Shown: positions 1 through 6,979 of the stretch, piece by piece
How the letters are laid out: each line of letters begins with the position of its first letter
Position numbering within the stretch: the first letter of the stretch is position 1
NCBI GenBank assembly: GCA_030589715.1
Contig: JAUUVE010000057.1
Span: forward strand, 1-9,420
DNA length: 9,420 nucleotides
Source of the DNA: Desulfobacteraceae bacterium
Lineage (GTDB): Bacteria; Desulfobacterota; DSM-4660; Desulfatiglandales; Desulfatiglandaceae
Reading direction: 5' to 3'
Position numbers and translations under genes: made by a program
Notes under the pieces: generated by a model
What the model saw: the letters and a program-made list of their open reading frames with translations, nothing else
Told to the model about the DNA's origin: nothing
Databases searched by the model: none

Positions 1-15
1 AAAATAAAAGTAAAA

Positions 16-57
16 ATTCGTAATTCGGGACTCGGCTGTTCGATATTCGATTGTTGA
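16..57. repeat. Degenerate ATTCG heptad repeat
   Basis: Pentamers of the form ATTCG, ATTCG, ACTCG, GTTCG and ATTCG start at 16, 23, 30, 38 and 45, and a looser GTTGA at 53. Successive steps are 7, 7, 8, 7 and 8 bp. The copies are imperfect and the array is near the window edge, so it may extend to the left. A related ATTG-based heptad array lies at 8913-8956. No function is assigned. Confidence 0.45.
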
Positions 58-215
58 AGAAAGACGTTAGTAGGCTGTAGTTAATCCATATTGTTGGCAT
101 TATCTAAGTAATTGTTGAATATTCTCAATGTATTAGCATGTATTTAAAGATAAAAGTGGATTATGTATGGGGAATACCCGGTCAACTTGTTTTGCGAAAA
201 TGTAAGAAAGAACTT

Positions 216-245
216 TTGGGACGATGCACTAGCAAAATGTATTAG
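216..245 (+). promoter_or_regulatory. Weak sigma70-like promoter candidate for mrcA
   Basis: TTGGGA (216-221) and TATTAG (240-245) are separated by 18 bp. Each matches the sigma70 consensus hexamer at 4 of 6 positions. This would place the transcript start about 30 nt before the GTG codon. In AT-rich DNA such matches are common, so this is only a candidate. Confidence 0.22.
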
Positions 246-283
246 AGAATCTCTCAGGGTTTGTATCCATAAGGAATTCTAAC

Positions 284-2674
284 GTGAAGCGGGTTTTGAA
301 GCTTACGATTTGGCTTTTCTCAGCAGTGGCCTTTCTGGGTGTATGTACTGCTGCCTATTTTTGGTATGTCTGGTCCAGCAATCTTCCCTATATAGGATCT
401 GTGAGGGAATATCGTCCCCCAATTATTACAGAGATATACAGCGATGATGGAGAGGTGATCGGCAGATTCTGGGAGGAAAAGAGGATTGTCGTTCCCCTGG
501 AAGGACTGCCAGAGCATCTGATCCAGGCCTTTGTGGCAGCAGAGGACTCACGGTTTTTTGAACATAAAGGAGTGGACATACAGGGGATAATCAGGGCGGT
601 TTTCAAGAACCTTGCCGCAGGTAAGATAGAGCAGGGGGGCAGCACCATAACACAACAGGTAACAAAGTCGCTCCTGCTTAAGAATACCGAAAAAACCTTC
701 CGAAGAAAGGCCAGAGAGGCCACCTTGTCTATCCAGCTTGAAAAGGGTTTTTCCAAGGAAAAGATCTTGTTCCTCTACCTGAACCAGATCTATCTCGGGC
801 AGGGGGCCTATGGCGTGGAGGCCGCGGCGCGAACCTACTTTGCCAAGTCGGCAGAGGATTTGAACCTTGCGCAGTCGGCCCTTCTGGCAGGACTGCCCCA
901 GGCCCCGGCAAGATATTCTCCCAACTCTCATTTTGATCGGGCAAAGGCGAGACAGAAATATGTCTTGGAAAGAATGCGAGAAGAAGGCTACATCACCGAT
1001 GAACAATTTAAGGAGGCCCTGGATGCCCCCCTAGGGATCAAGACTGCAACTGAAAATACCTTTGCAAGGGCACCATACTTTACGGAGCACGTCCGCCGAT
1101 ATCTCCTAAAGAAATATGGCCGAAAACTCCTATACCGGGGAGGGCTCAAGGTCTATACTACGCTGGATTTGGATAAGCAGGTCAAGGCCAGGGAGGCCCT
1201 TAGAAAGGGTCTGGGTGGACTGGATAAGAGGGAAGGGTACAGGGGTCCCATCAAACATCTGGAACCAGAAGATATCTATGAGTACATGGCGGAGGCCTTT
1301 GACAGGCTTGCAACATCACCTCCCCAGATCGGATCGGTTGTTGAAGGGCTTGTGTTAGATGTGGATGATGGGAAAAAGGAAGTGAGAGTCTGGCTGGGAG
1401 AGGATATGGGCCGTCTCCCGGTTTTCAGGATGAAGTGGGCCAGGAGACCCAACCCAAAGGTGCCCTACTACAATCGGAGAGTAAGGAGGCCATCTACCGT
1501 CCTGAAAAGGGGTGACGTGATCCTGGTCCGTCTCTTGGAGAGGGGAGATGCAGCCAAGCCCGTCCCAGGGTCGCGTGAGGCAGGCCAAAATGAATTTTCC
1601 TGGGAGGTTTCTTTGGAGCAAACACCTGTGATTCAAGGTGCCCTCCTTTGTATGGTCCCTGAGACAGGTGAAGTGAAGGCCATGGTGGGCGGAAGGGATT
1701 TCCTGGTAAGCCAATTTAACCGCGCTATTCAGTCCAATCGGCAGCCAGGCTCAGCCTTCAAGCCGATCATTTATGCTGCGGCGCTGGACAAGGGTATGAG
1801 CCCGGTCAGGATCATTATGGATGCCCCCTTTATCTCCAAGAGAAGTGATGACGATAAGGTCTGGAAGCCAAAAAACTATAAGGAAAAGTTTTTTGGCCCA
1901 ACACTGTTTAGGACCGGTCTTATCAAGTCCAGAAATGTCATCACGGTAAAGATACTGAGGAAGATAGGGGTTAACTATGCCGTTCAATATGCAAAGAGAA
2001 TGGGTGTTGAATCAAACCTGAGCCCTGACCTCTCCCTGGCCCTTGGCTCATCAGGGGTTTCACTTATGGAGTTAACAAATGCCTATGCGGTGTTTGCCAA
2101 CGGGGGGATGCTGGTGAAGCCCATCTTTATCAAACGGATTGTGGACCGAGACGGTCAAGTGATTGAGGAGAATCAGCCGGAGGCCCAGAGAGTCATATCA
2201 GAGGAGACCGCCTATGTGATGACTGATCTTCTAAAGGCCGTGATCCAGGAAGGGACTGGCTGGAGGATCAAGGCCCTAAAGAGGCCGGCAGCCGGGAAGA
2301 CCGGAACCACCAATAACTTGTGGGATGCGTGGTTCATGGGGTACACGCCCAACCTGGTGACGGGTGTATGGGTAGGCTATGACGACCGAAAGGCCATGGG
2401 GAAAGGGGAAACAGGTTCCCGGGCGGCCAGTCCTATTTGGCTCTATTTTATGTCTGAGGTCTTGAAAGGGCGGCCTGTGGTGGACTTCGAGGCCCCTGAA
2501 AGGGTTGTGTTTGCCAAGATTGACGCGAAGACAGGGCTTTTGGCCGGCATCCATTCCAAAAAGACCGTATTCCAGACATTTAAGGAGGGGACAGAACCAA
2601 AAAAATATTCTCCCAGCCCCAAATCACCCAAGTCAGGACAGTTCTTAGAGTTAGACATGGCCCCTGAGAAGTAG
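284..2674 (+). CDS. mrcA: Class A penicillin-binding protein 1A (bifunctional transglycosylase/transpeptidase)
   Basis: This enzyme polymerises lipid II into glycan strands and cross-links the peptides on the outer face of the inner membrane. The 796 residues begin with a basic N-terminus and a membrane anchor (about 7-30). A GT51 domain follows, with EDSRFFEHKGVD (87-98, likely catalytic E87), GGSTITQQVTK (118-128), RKAREA with E145, and LNQIYLG (166-172). An OB-like insert typical of PBP1A spans about 318-447. The transpeptidase domain has SAFK (490-493, nucleophile S490), SRN (549-551) and KTGT (672-675). All catalytic motifs are intact and the length is normal. The start is GTG, chosen because AAGGAA at 271-276 sits 7 nt upstream and the anchor begins directly after it. 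It is transcribed alone and ends 25 bp from the convergent aminotransferase gene, with no clear terminator hairpin between them. Confidence 0.95.
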   Translation: MKRVLKLTIWLFSAVAFLGVCTAAYFWYVWSSNLPYIGSVREYRPPIITEIYSDDGEVIGRFWEEKRIVVPLEGLPEHLIQAFVAAEDSRFFEHKGVDIQGIIRAVFKNLAAGKIEQGGSTITQQVTKSLLLKNTEKTFRRKAREATLSIQLEKGFSKEKILFLYLNQIYLGQGAYGVEAAARTYFAKSAEDLNLAQSALLAGLPQAPARYSPNSHFDRAKARQKYVLERMREEGYITDEQFKEALDAPLGIKTATENTFARAPYFTEHVRRYLLKKYGRKLLYRGGLKVYTTLDLDKQVKAREALRKGLGGLDKREGYRGPIKHLEPEDIYEYMAEAFDRLATSPPQIGSVVEGLVLDVDDGKKEVRVWLGEDMGRLPVFRMKWARRPNPKVPYYNRRVRRPSTVLKRGDVILVRLLERGDAAKPVPGSREAGQNEFSWEVSLEQTPVIQGALLCMVPETGEVKAMVGGRDFLVSQFNRAIQSNRQPGSAFKPIIYAAALDKGMSPVRIIMDAPFISKRSDDDKVWKPKNYKEKFFGPTLFRTGLIKSRNVITVKILRKIGVNYAVQYAKRMGVESNLSPDLSLALGSSGVSLMELTNAYAVFANGGMLVKPIFIKRIVDRDGQVIEENQPEAQRVISEETAYVMTDLLKAVIQEGTGWRIKALKRPAAGKTGTTNNLWDAWFMGYTPNLVTGVWVGYDDRKAMGKGETGSRAASPIWLYFMSEVLKGRPVVDFEAPERVVFAKIDAKTGLLAGIHSKKTVFQTFKEGTEPKKYSPSPKSPKSGQFLELDMAPEK

Positions 2675-2699
2675 CGAACTGGTCCCTTCCCTCATGGCA

Positions 2700-4007
2700 T
2701 CACTCCAGATCTCTGACCCCCTGTAGGACCGTATCAAAGAGTTCCTGGGTGTCATCTTTCTCAAGACAGGAAAATGCCACCCTGAGGTCTGTCTTGCCTA
2801 AGGAGATAAGCCCCACCCCGTATTTTTCCAGGAGATGTACCCTGAGCGATTCCGCTTCAACCGTTTTCAATTTCAAACACATGAAGTATCCGGAGTTAAA
2901 TGGGTATGGCTCCCATGCATCCTGATATTTTAGATCGGCAAGGACCCGTTTGACCTCTTGGGCACGCTCCTTCATTATCCGAAACTTATCTTCCTTCTCC
3001 TCATGGTAGTCATCAGATCGCAATGACCTCAGCACTATTTCCTGGCTCAGATGAGAGGCATTGGAGATGGATCCCCTTACCGCACCAGCCGTTTTCTTCT
3101 CCAGGGCATCAAAGGCGGGCCTCGATTCGGCCTCAAAGAATGCGCCGTAGGTGATAAAACCGACCCTCAACCCCCAGACATAATTTTCCTTGGTGGCCCC
3201 ATCCAACTTGATAGCCAAGAGTCGCGGATCACGCCCGATGAGTTTCGTGAATATGGATTCCTTTAGTGTTTCCTCTTCAAAAAACAGTCCGAAATAGGCA
3301 TCATCTGTGAGCGCCAGGACATTGATCCCGTTCCGGGCGAGCTTTGTCAGGATGTCAGCAATATGATCAGCCTCGCCTGGGGTGACGGTGTAGCCCGTGG
3401 GATTGTTGGGGAAGTTGAGTATCACGATAATCTTCTTTCTGCCCTTTGCTTCCGACTCAACACAGGCCTTAAGGGCTTCCAGGTTGAATCCGCCCTGGCT
3501 GTCGAATAGGGAATAATTTACGATCCGAGCCCCCCTCCTAACTGCAAATATGAGGTTGTAGTTACCCCACATCTTGTCCGGAAGTATGATTGTATCGCCC
3601 GGGTCCACCCACATGTCAGAGACGACGCTCATGCCGTGGGTGATTGCGTGACTCACAATGGGAAGGCTGACCTCTTTTAATTTGAGAGAGGGGTTTTTTT
3701 CAAACAAGGCCTCCTTCCAGGCCTCACGCAAAGGCATGATTCCGAAAGAAGGGGCGTAGGTGAGTGCCTCTTCAGGCCTAAGCTGGCTGACCATGGACAT
3801 AACGGAGGGGAGGAACATGGTCCGCCCCTTTTCAGTGGCCATGCCTACTGTGGCATTAAACTTGTGGGCCTTTTCCTTTGCCTCGGCACCCTGAGAAAGG
3901 ATGCCCTTTGGGAAAAAGAGGTTTTTACCTACCTCTGACAGCGACTCGTAGACATGTACATTGGCCTCTTTTATTATTTGGTTTAGCTCTTTTGCGATTG
4001 GGTTCAT
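2700..4007 (-). CDS. Fold-type I PLP-dependent aminotransferase (aspartate/aromatic-like)
   Basis: A 435-residue pyridoxal-phosphate aminotransferase that should move an amino group from an amino acid to a 2-oxo acid in the cytoplasm. Visible landmarks in the class I order are MWGNY (146-150, the position of the ring-stacking Trp of aspartate aminotransferase), NFPNNPTGY (198-206), D235 with Y238 (cofactor N1 and O3' contacts), the Schiff-base lysine K273 in GATKENYVWGLRVGF, R281 exactly eight residues later (phosphate contact), and R409 in DLRVAFS (substrate carboxylate). The ATG start is supported by AGGAAGG (plus-strand 4012-4018) 4 nt upstream, with AAGGA positions giving about 7 nt. Substrate preference cannot be read from the sequence; an aromatic, aspartate or branched-chain role is possible. 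It is divergent from the acyl-CoA cluster, so shared control is possible but unproven. Confidence 0.88.
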   Translation of the reverse strand: MNPIAKELNQIIKEANVHVYESLSEVGKNLFFPKGILSQGAEAKEKAHKFNATVGMATEKGRTMFLPSVMSMVSQLRPEEALTYAPSFGIMPLREAWKEALFEKNPSLKLKEVSLPIVSHAITHGMSVVSDMWVDPGDTIILPDKMWGNYNLIFAVRRGARIVNYSLFDSQGGFNLEALKACVESEAKGRKKIIVILNFPNNPTGYTVTPGEADHIADILTKLARNGINVLALTDDAYFGLFFEEETLKESIFTKLIGRDPRLLAIKLDGATKENYVWGLRVGFITYGAFFEAESRPAFDALEKKTAGAVRGSISNASHLSQEIVLRSLRSDDYHEEKEDKFRIMKERAQEVKRVLADLKYQDAWEPYPFNSGYFMCLKLKTVEAESLRVHLLEKYGVGLISLGKTDLRVAFSCLEKDDTQELFDTVLQGVRDLE

Positions 4008-4061
4008 AGGACCTTCCTTTCTCTTTTGCGCATGGGGTTAGGATACCGGGAGGAATTTTTG

Positions 4062-4080
4062 CTGTTCACTTTTTGAACAG
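4062..4080. promoter_or_regulatory. Perfect 7+7 dyad, possible operator or leader hairpin
   Basis: CTGTTCA (4062-4068) and TGAACAG (4074-4080) are perfect inverted arms around a 5-bp spacer, CTTTT. The dyad lies 55 bp upstream of the aminotransferase start and inside the leader predicted from the promoter at 4120-4147. It could bind a dimeric repressor or fold in the RNA. No U-tract follows on either strand, so it is not a good intrinsic terminator. The CTG...CAG ends resemble an E. coli LexA box, but the spacing is wrong for one. Confidence 0.4.
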
Positions 4081-4119
4081 TTTCCAGAATCTAAATCCGG
4101 GGTCTGTCTGTGCTTTCTG

Positions 4120-4147
4120 ATTAGTCGGTGGTTCGCGGAGTTGTCAA
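4120..4147 (-). promoter_or_regulatory. Sigma70-like promoter candidate for the aminotransferase gene
   Basis: Read on the minus strand, a perfect -35 hexamer TTGACA (plus positions 4142-4147) is followed after 16 bp by ACTAAT (4120-4125), a 4 of 6 match to the -10 consensus. Transcription would start near 4113 and leave a leader of about 105 nt that contains the dyad at 4062-4080. Confidence 0.45.
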
Positions 4148-4170
4148 GCAAAAATGTGGAAACAATTATG

Positions 4171-4208
4171 CAAGAAGGATGATAGGATCAGGTCTAAGAT
4201 CCTGCTTG
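4171..4208. promoter_or_regulatory. Overlapping alternative dyads in the divergent control region
   Basis: Two inverted repeats share their right arm. AGGATC (4184-4189) pairs perfectly with GATCCT (4198-4203) across 8 bp. CAAGAAGGAT (4171-4180) matches the complement of ATCCTGCTTG (4199-4208) at 9 of 10 positions across 18 bp. The element lies upstream of both promoter candidates, so a DNA-binding site is more likely than an RNA switch. The binding protein is unknown. Confidence 0.33.
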
Positions 4209-4239
4209 AAGGTGGGGCACTGGGGGATTTTCAATTTGT

Positions 4240-4259
4240 CTTGACTTAAAAACTTGACT
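4240..4259 (+). repeat. Direct repeat CTTGACT overlapping the predicted -35
   Basis: CTTGACT occurs at 4240-4246 and again at 4253-4259, a 13-bp period. The first copy contains the predicted -35 hexamer of the acyl-CoA cluster promoter. The pair could be two activator half-sites or alternative -35 elements; only the first has a suitably spaced -10 candidate. Confidence 0.35.
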
Positions 4260-4270
4260 CCTAATATATT
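4241..4270 (+). promoter_or_regulatory. Sigma70-like promoter candidate for the acyl-CoA cluster
   Basis: TTGACT (4241-4246, 5 of 6 consensus bases) is followed after 18 bp by TATATT (4265-4270). TAATAT at 4262-4267 is an alternative -10 with a 15-bp spacer. This is the best promoter-like sequence before thiolase A and would give a leader of about 110 nt. That leader also holds the 8-bp palindrome CCTCGAGG at 4322-4329. Confidence 0.45.
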
Positions 4271-4373
4271 TATGTGGATTTTTTGCAAGATATTTTTATT
4301 TGGCAGGTTGAACTGATAGTACCTCGAGGGCACAATCGGCAACTCAAGTGCAGAAGTTAGCCTGTCTTTCAGA

Positions 4374-4380
4374 AAGGGGA
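4374..4380 (+). promoter_or_regulatory. Ribosome-binding site that fixes the thiolase A start
   Basis: AAAGGGGA ends 7 nt before ATG 4388, a normal spacing. An in-frame TTG at 4382 would be only 2 nt away, too close to be used, so the ATG is the better start. Confidence 0.7.
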
Positions 4381-4387
4381 ATTGCAT

Positions 4388-5578
4388 ATGAGGGATGTGG
4401 TTATAGTTAGTGCGTGCAGGACCGCTATTGGTGATTTTTCCGGCTCCCTAAGTTCCATTTCGGCGACGGAACTCGGGGCTATTGTAATCAAAGAGGCAGT
4501 TGGACGCGCGGGCATAAGGTACGAGGATGTGGACGAAGTGATAATGGGCAATGTCCTGCCCCACGGGCTGGGCCAGAACCCAGCAAGGCAGGCCATGGTC
4601 AAGGCCGGTCTCCCATGGGATGTAGGTGCCATTACAATAAACAAGGTCTGTGGATCAGGCCTTAAGGCCGTGATGCTCGGCGCCCAGGCCATCCAGTGTA
4701 ACGATGCCGATATAGTGGTGGCAGGGGGAATGGAAAATATGAATCTCTGCCCCTACATGCTTGAAAAGGCAAGAACCGGTTACCGTATGAACAATGGAAT
4801 GCTCATTGATTGTATGGTCCGTGACGGCCTTTGGGACCATGTAAATGACTTCCATATGGGAATGAGTGCAGAACTGGTGGCGGATAAATATGGGGTTACC
4901 AGGGAGGATATGGATGCCTTTTCACTCAATTCCTATGAAAAGGTGTGGAAGGCCATTGAGGAAGGGAAGTTCAAGGATGAGATTGTACCGGTTGAGGTTC
5001 CGGTCAGGAAAGGGGAGCCAAAGGTCTTTGATGCGGACGAAATCCCCTGGCGAAAGCCCAAGACGAGTGCGGAGGCCTTGGCAAGGCTTCGGCCGGCCTT
5101 CAAGAAAGACGGCAGGGTAACACCAGGAAATGCATCCAAGATAAGTGACGGCAGCTCGGCCCTTGTGCTCATGGCCAGGGAGAATGCAGATGGGCTAGGA
5201 TGTAAACCCATGGTACGAGTGGGAGCCCAGGGAGCAGCCGGGATTGACATGAAATATGTCCTCGTTGCACCCATACTATCAATACCCAAGGTCCTGGCCA
5301 AGGATGGGCTCAAGGTGGAGGATGTGGATTTGCATGAGATAAATGAGGCCTTCAGTTCCTCCTCTGTCGCCGTCAGTAATGAGCTGGCGATCGATCCCCA
5401 GAAGCTAAACGTTCATGGTGGATCCGTGTCCCTGGGCCATCCCATCGGGGCGAGCGGTGCCAGGGTCTTGACCAGCCTCATCTATGCCATGAAGGACAGG
5501 GGGGCGGCCATCGGAGAGGCTTCCCTCTGTCTCGGGGGTGGCGAGGCCGTGACGCTTGTGGTTTACAACGAGGGATAG
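4388..5578 (+). CDS. Thiolase A (acetyl-CoA C-acyltransferase family)
   Basis: A 396-residue cytoplasmic thiolase, normal family length, that cleaves 3-oxoacyl-CoA with CoA or runs the reverse condensation. The catalytic set is complete: nucleophile C88 in NKVCGSGLKAV, N319 in HEINEAF, H351 in SLGHPIGASGAR, and C381 in SLCLGGGEA. HMG at 156-158 matches the usual pocket-loop position. Two conserved pocket stretches are changed. The usual NEAFAAQ is NEAFSSS (319-325), and the usual MGxGP is VLVAP (291-295). Thiolase B next door keeps the normal forms of both, so the chain-length or branch preference here may differ. The start is ATG 4388, not the TTG six bases upstream. It is first in the rightward cluster, 90 bp before thiolase B. 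Thiolase chemistry is secure; the substrate is not. Confidence 0.93.
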   Translation: MRDVVIVSACRTAIGDFSGSLSSISATELGAIVIKEAVGRAGIRYEDVDEVIMGNVLPHGLGQNPARQAMVKAGLPWDVGAITINKVCGSGLKAVMLGAQAIQCNDADIVVAGGMENMNLCPYMLEKARTGYRMNNGMLIDCMVRDGLWDHVNDFHMGMSAELVADKYGVTREDMDAFSLNSYEKVWKAIEEGKFKDEIVPVEVPVRKGEPKVFDADEIPWRKPKTSAEALARLRPAFKKDGRVTPGNASKISDGSSALVLMARENADGLGCKPMVRVGAQGAAGIDMKYVLVAPILSIPKVLAKDGLKVEDVDLHEINEAFSSSSVAVSNELAIDPQKLNVHGGSVSLGHPIGASGARVLTSLIYAMKDRGAAIGEASLCLGGGEAVTLVVYNEG

Positions 5579-5668
5579 ATATTAATACCTCAAAAATAAA
5601 TTTGGGTTCAAGACGGGGAGAAAACACTATTCCGGTTTATCCGGGTTAGGGTATAAAGGAGATAGCTT
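5579..5668 (+). other. Gap between the two thiolase genes
   Basis: A 90-bp gap with only weak structure: a bulged stem (ACC-T-CAAA at 5587-5594 with TTTG-GGT at 5601-5607) without a T-tract, and CCGG twice around TTTAT (5632-5644). I see no convincing terminator or promoter, so read-through from thiolase A to thiolase B is plausible. The thiolase B ribosome-binding site AAAGGAG is at 5655-5661. Confidence 0.4.
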
Positions 5669-6976
5669 ATGACGGATGTGGTGATAGTTTCCGGCGTAAG
5701 GACGCCGGTTGGGAACTTCGGCGGCGCCTTGAAGGGAACACCAGTTGTTGAACTGGGCGCCCTGGTACTGAGGGAAACCCTCAAAAAGGTTAACTTGAAA
5801 CCCGTGGCGTCAGACGCACTGACTCGGTTTGAACCGGATGGCCTTAAAGGCCTTGGGATGATTGAGCTTGAGAAAGAGAGTTATGATTATGATGATTCGC
5901 ATCAGCCCGTTCAGATTGATGAAGTGATCATGGGAAATGTGGTGGGGGCCGGTCAGGGACAGAATGTTGCCAGACAGGCCATGATCAAGGCAGGGATATC
6001 AAAAGAGACAAGTGCCTTTACTGTCAACAAGGTATGTGCATCCGGGATGAAGGCAGTAACGCTCGCCACGCAGGCGATCCGAGCGGGGGATGCCGAGGTG
6101 ATCTTGGCCGGTGGAATGGAAAATATGAGCCTGATTCCCTACACCCTGCCGGCGGCCCGATGGGGAGCCCGCATGAATAATGCTGACCTGGTGGACTTGA
6201 TGGTCTTTGATGGTCTCTTTGAGATCTTTTATGGATACCACATGGGCGTAACCGCCGAGAACATTGTTGAAAAGTATGGCATCTCAAGGCAAGAGCAGGA
6301 TGAACTCGGGGCACTGAGCCACCAGCGTGCAAGAAAGGCCATCGCAGATGGGATCTTCAGGGATGAGATCATTCCGGTGGTAATCCCCCAGAGAAAGGGG
6401 GACCCGGTTGTATTTGATACCGATGAAAGGCCCATGGATACCAGCGTGGAAAAGATGGCCAAGCTTCGCCCGGCATTCAAGAAAGATGGCACGGTCACGG
6501 CCGGAAACGCGTCCGGTATTAACGATGCGGCAGCCGCCCTGCTCCTTATGTCAGCTGACAAGGCAAAGGAACTCGGCTTGAAACCCCTGGTCAAGATAAG
6601 GGCCTGCGCATATGCTGGCATAGACCCGGCCTATATGGGGCTGGGACCAATCCCGGCAGTACGGAAAATCTTTGAGAAAGAGAGGCTCTCAATTGATGAT
6701 TTTGGCGCCATCGAGCTGAATGAGGCCTTTGCGGCCCAGGCCGTCGCATGTATGCGGGAGCTCAAATGCGATGTGGCAAAGACAAATGTCCTTGGAAGCG
6801 GGGTCTCTATCGGCCATCCCATAGGGTGTACAGGCGCCAGGATCATACTGACCCTGATGGGCGTGATGTTAAGGGGAGGCCATGATCTAGGTCTGGCATC
6901 GCTTTGTATCGGCGGTGGCCAGGGCATGGCAACGGTGTTAGAGATTGGCATAAATCATAAATCATACAGGGAGTGA
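5669..6976 (+). CDS. Thiolase B (acetyl-CoA C-acyltransferase family) with a 35-residue insertion
   Basis: A second, clearly paralogous thiolase of 435 residues. The active site is complete: C123 in NKVCASGMKAV, N351 in NEAFAAQ, H383 in SIGHPIGCTGAR, and C413 in SLCIGGGQG. MGLGP (323-327) and HMG (191-193) are canonical. Against thiolase A it aligns without a gap until about residue 44. It then carries 35 extra residues (about 46-81, acidic and Tyr-rich, including EKESYDYDD) before IDEVIMGNV, after which the alignment resumes. The frame stays open and the sequence looks like a true loop or arm, not a frameshift. ATG 5669 has AAAGGAG 7 nt upstream. The stop abuts the next start codon, so it is almost surely co-transcribed with the hydratase. 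It is the likelier general beta-oxidation thiolase of the pair, because its pocket motifs are normal. Confidence 0.92.
   Translation: MTDVVIVSGVRTPVGNFGGALKGTPVVELGALVLRETLKKVNLKPVASDALTRFEPDGLKGLGMIELEKESYDYDDSHQPVQIDEVIMGNVVGAGQGQNVARQAMIKAGISKETSAFTVNKVCASGMKAVTLATQAIRAGDAEVILAGGMENMSLIPYTLPAARWGARMNNADLVDLMVFDGLFEIFYGYHMGVTAENIVEKYGISRQEQDELGALSHQRARKAIADGIFRDEIIPVVIPQRKGDPVVFDTDERPMDTSVEKMAKLRPAFKKDGTVTAGNASGINDAAAALLLMSADKAKELGLKPLVKIRACAYAGIDPAYMGLGPIPAVRKIFEKERLSIDDFGAIELNEAFAAQAVACMRELKCDVAKTNVLGSGVSIGHPIGCTGARIILTLMGVMLRGGHDLGLASLCIGGGQGMATVLEIGINHKSYRE
6968..6973 (+). promoter_or_regulatory. Ribosome-binding site within the end of thiolase B
   Basis: AGGGAG overlaps the last codons of thiolase B. 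It lies 3 nt before ATG 6977 and 6 nt before ATG 6980, which favours the second of the two adjacent ATG codons. The arrangement suggests translational coupling. Confidence 0.5.
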
Positions 6977-6979
6977 ATG

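Larger units (their letters stand above)
1..283. other. AT-rich non-coding region upstream of mrcA
   Basis: No convincing coding frame or RNA gene is visible on either strand. The left end carries a degenerate 7-bp-periodic ATTCG repeat, listed separately. The 10-mer AATGTATTAG occurs twice, at 127-136 and 236-245; in such AT-rich DNA this could be chance. A short palindrome, AGAGA-A-TCTCT, lies at 244-254 between the promoter candidate and the mrcA ribosome-binding site. Nothing else is recognisable. Confidence 0.6.

Noticed and set aside
284..352. Possible lipobox (LGVC) at residues 18-21 of the PBP1A
   Set aside because: Val at the -1 position is not accepted by signal peptidase II, and class A PBPs are anchored by an uncleaved transmembrane helix.
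2675..2699. Bidirectional terminator between the convergent mrcA and aminotransferase genes
   Set aside because: The 25 bp contain no inverted repeat or T-tract.
4004..4033. Nine-codon minus-strand mini-ORF (MRKRERKVL) whose TGA overlaps the aminotransferase ATG, a possible leader peptide
   Set aside because: No ribosome-binding site precedes its ATG, the peptide shows no regulatory codon pattern, and it consists largely of codons that make up the aminotransferase Shine-Dalgarno sequence.
4062..4080. LexA (SOS) box
   Set aside because: The spacing between the CTG and CAG ends is 13 bp, not the 10 bp of the E. coli box, and neither neighbour is an SOS gene.
4382..4387. TTG start giving a two-residue longer thiolase A
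   Set aside because: It lies only 2 nt from the Shine-Dalgarno sequence, while ATG 4388 has proper spacing and matches the usual N-terminus of thiolases.
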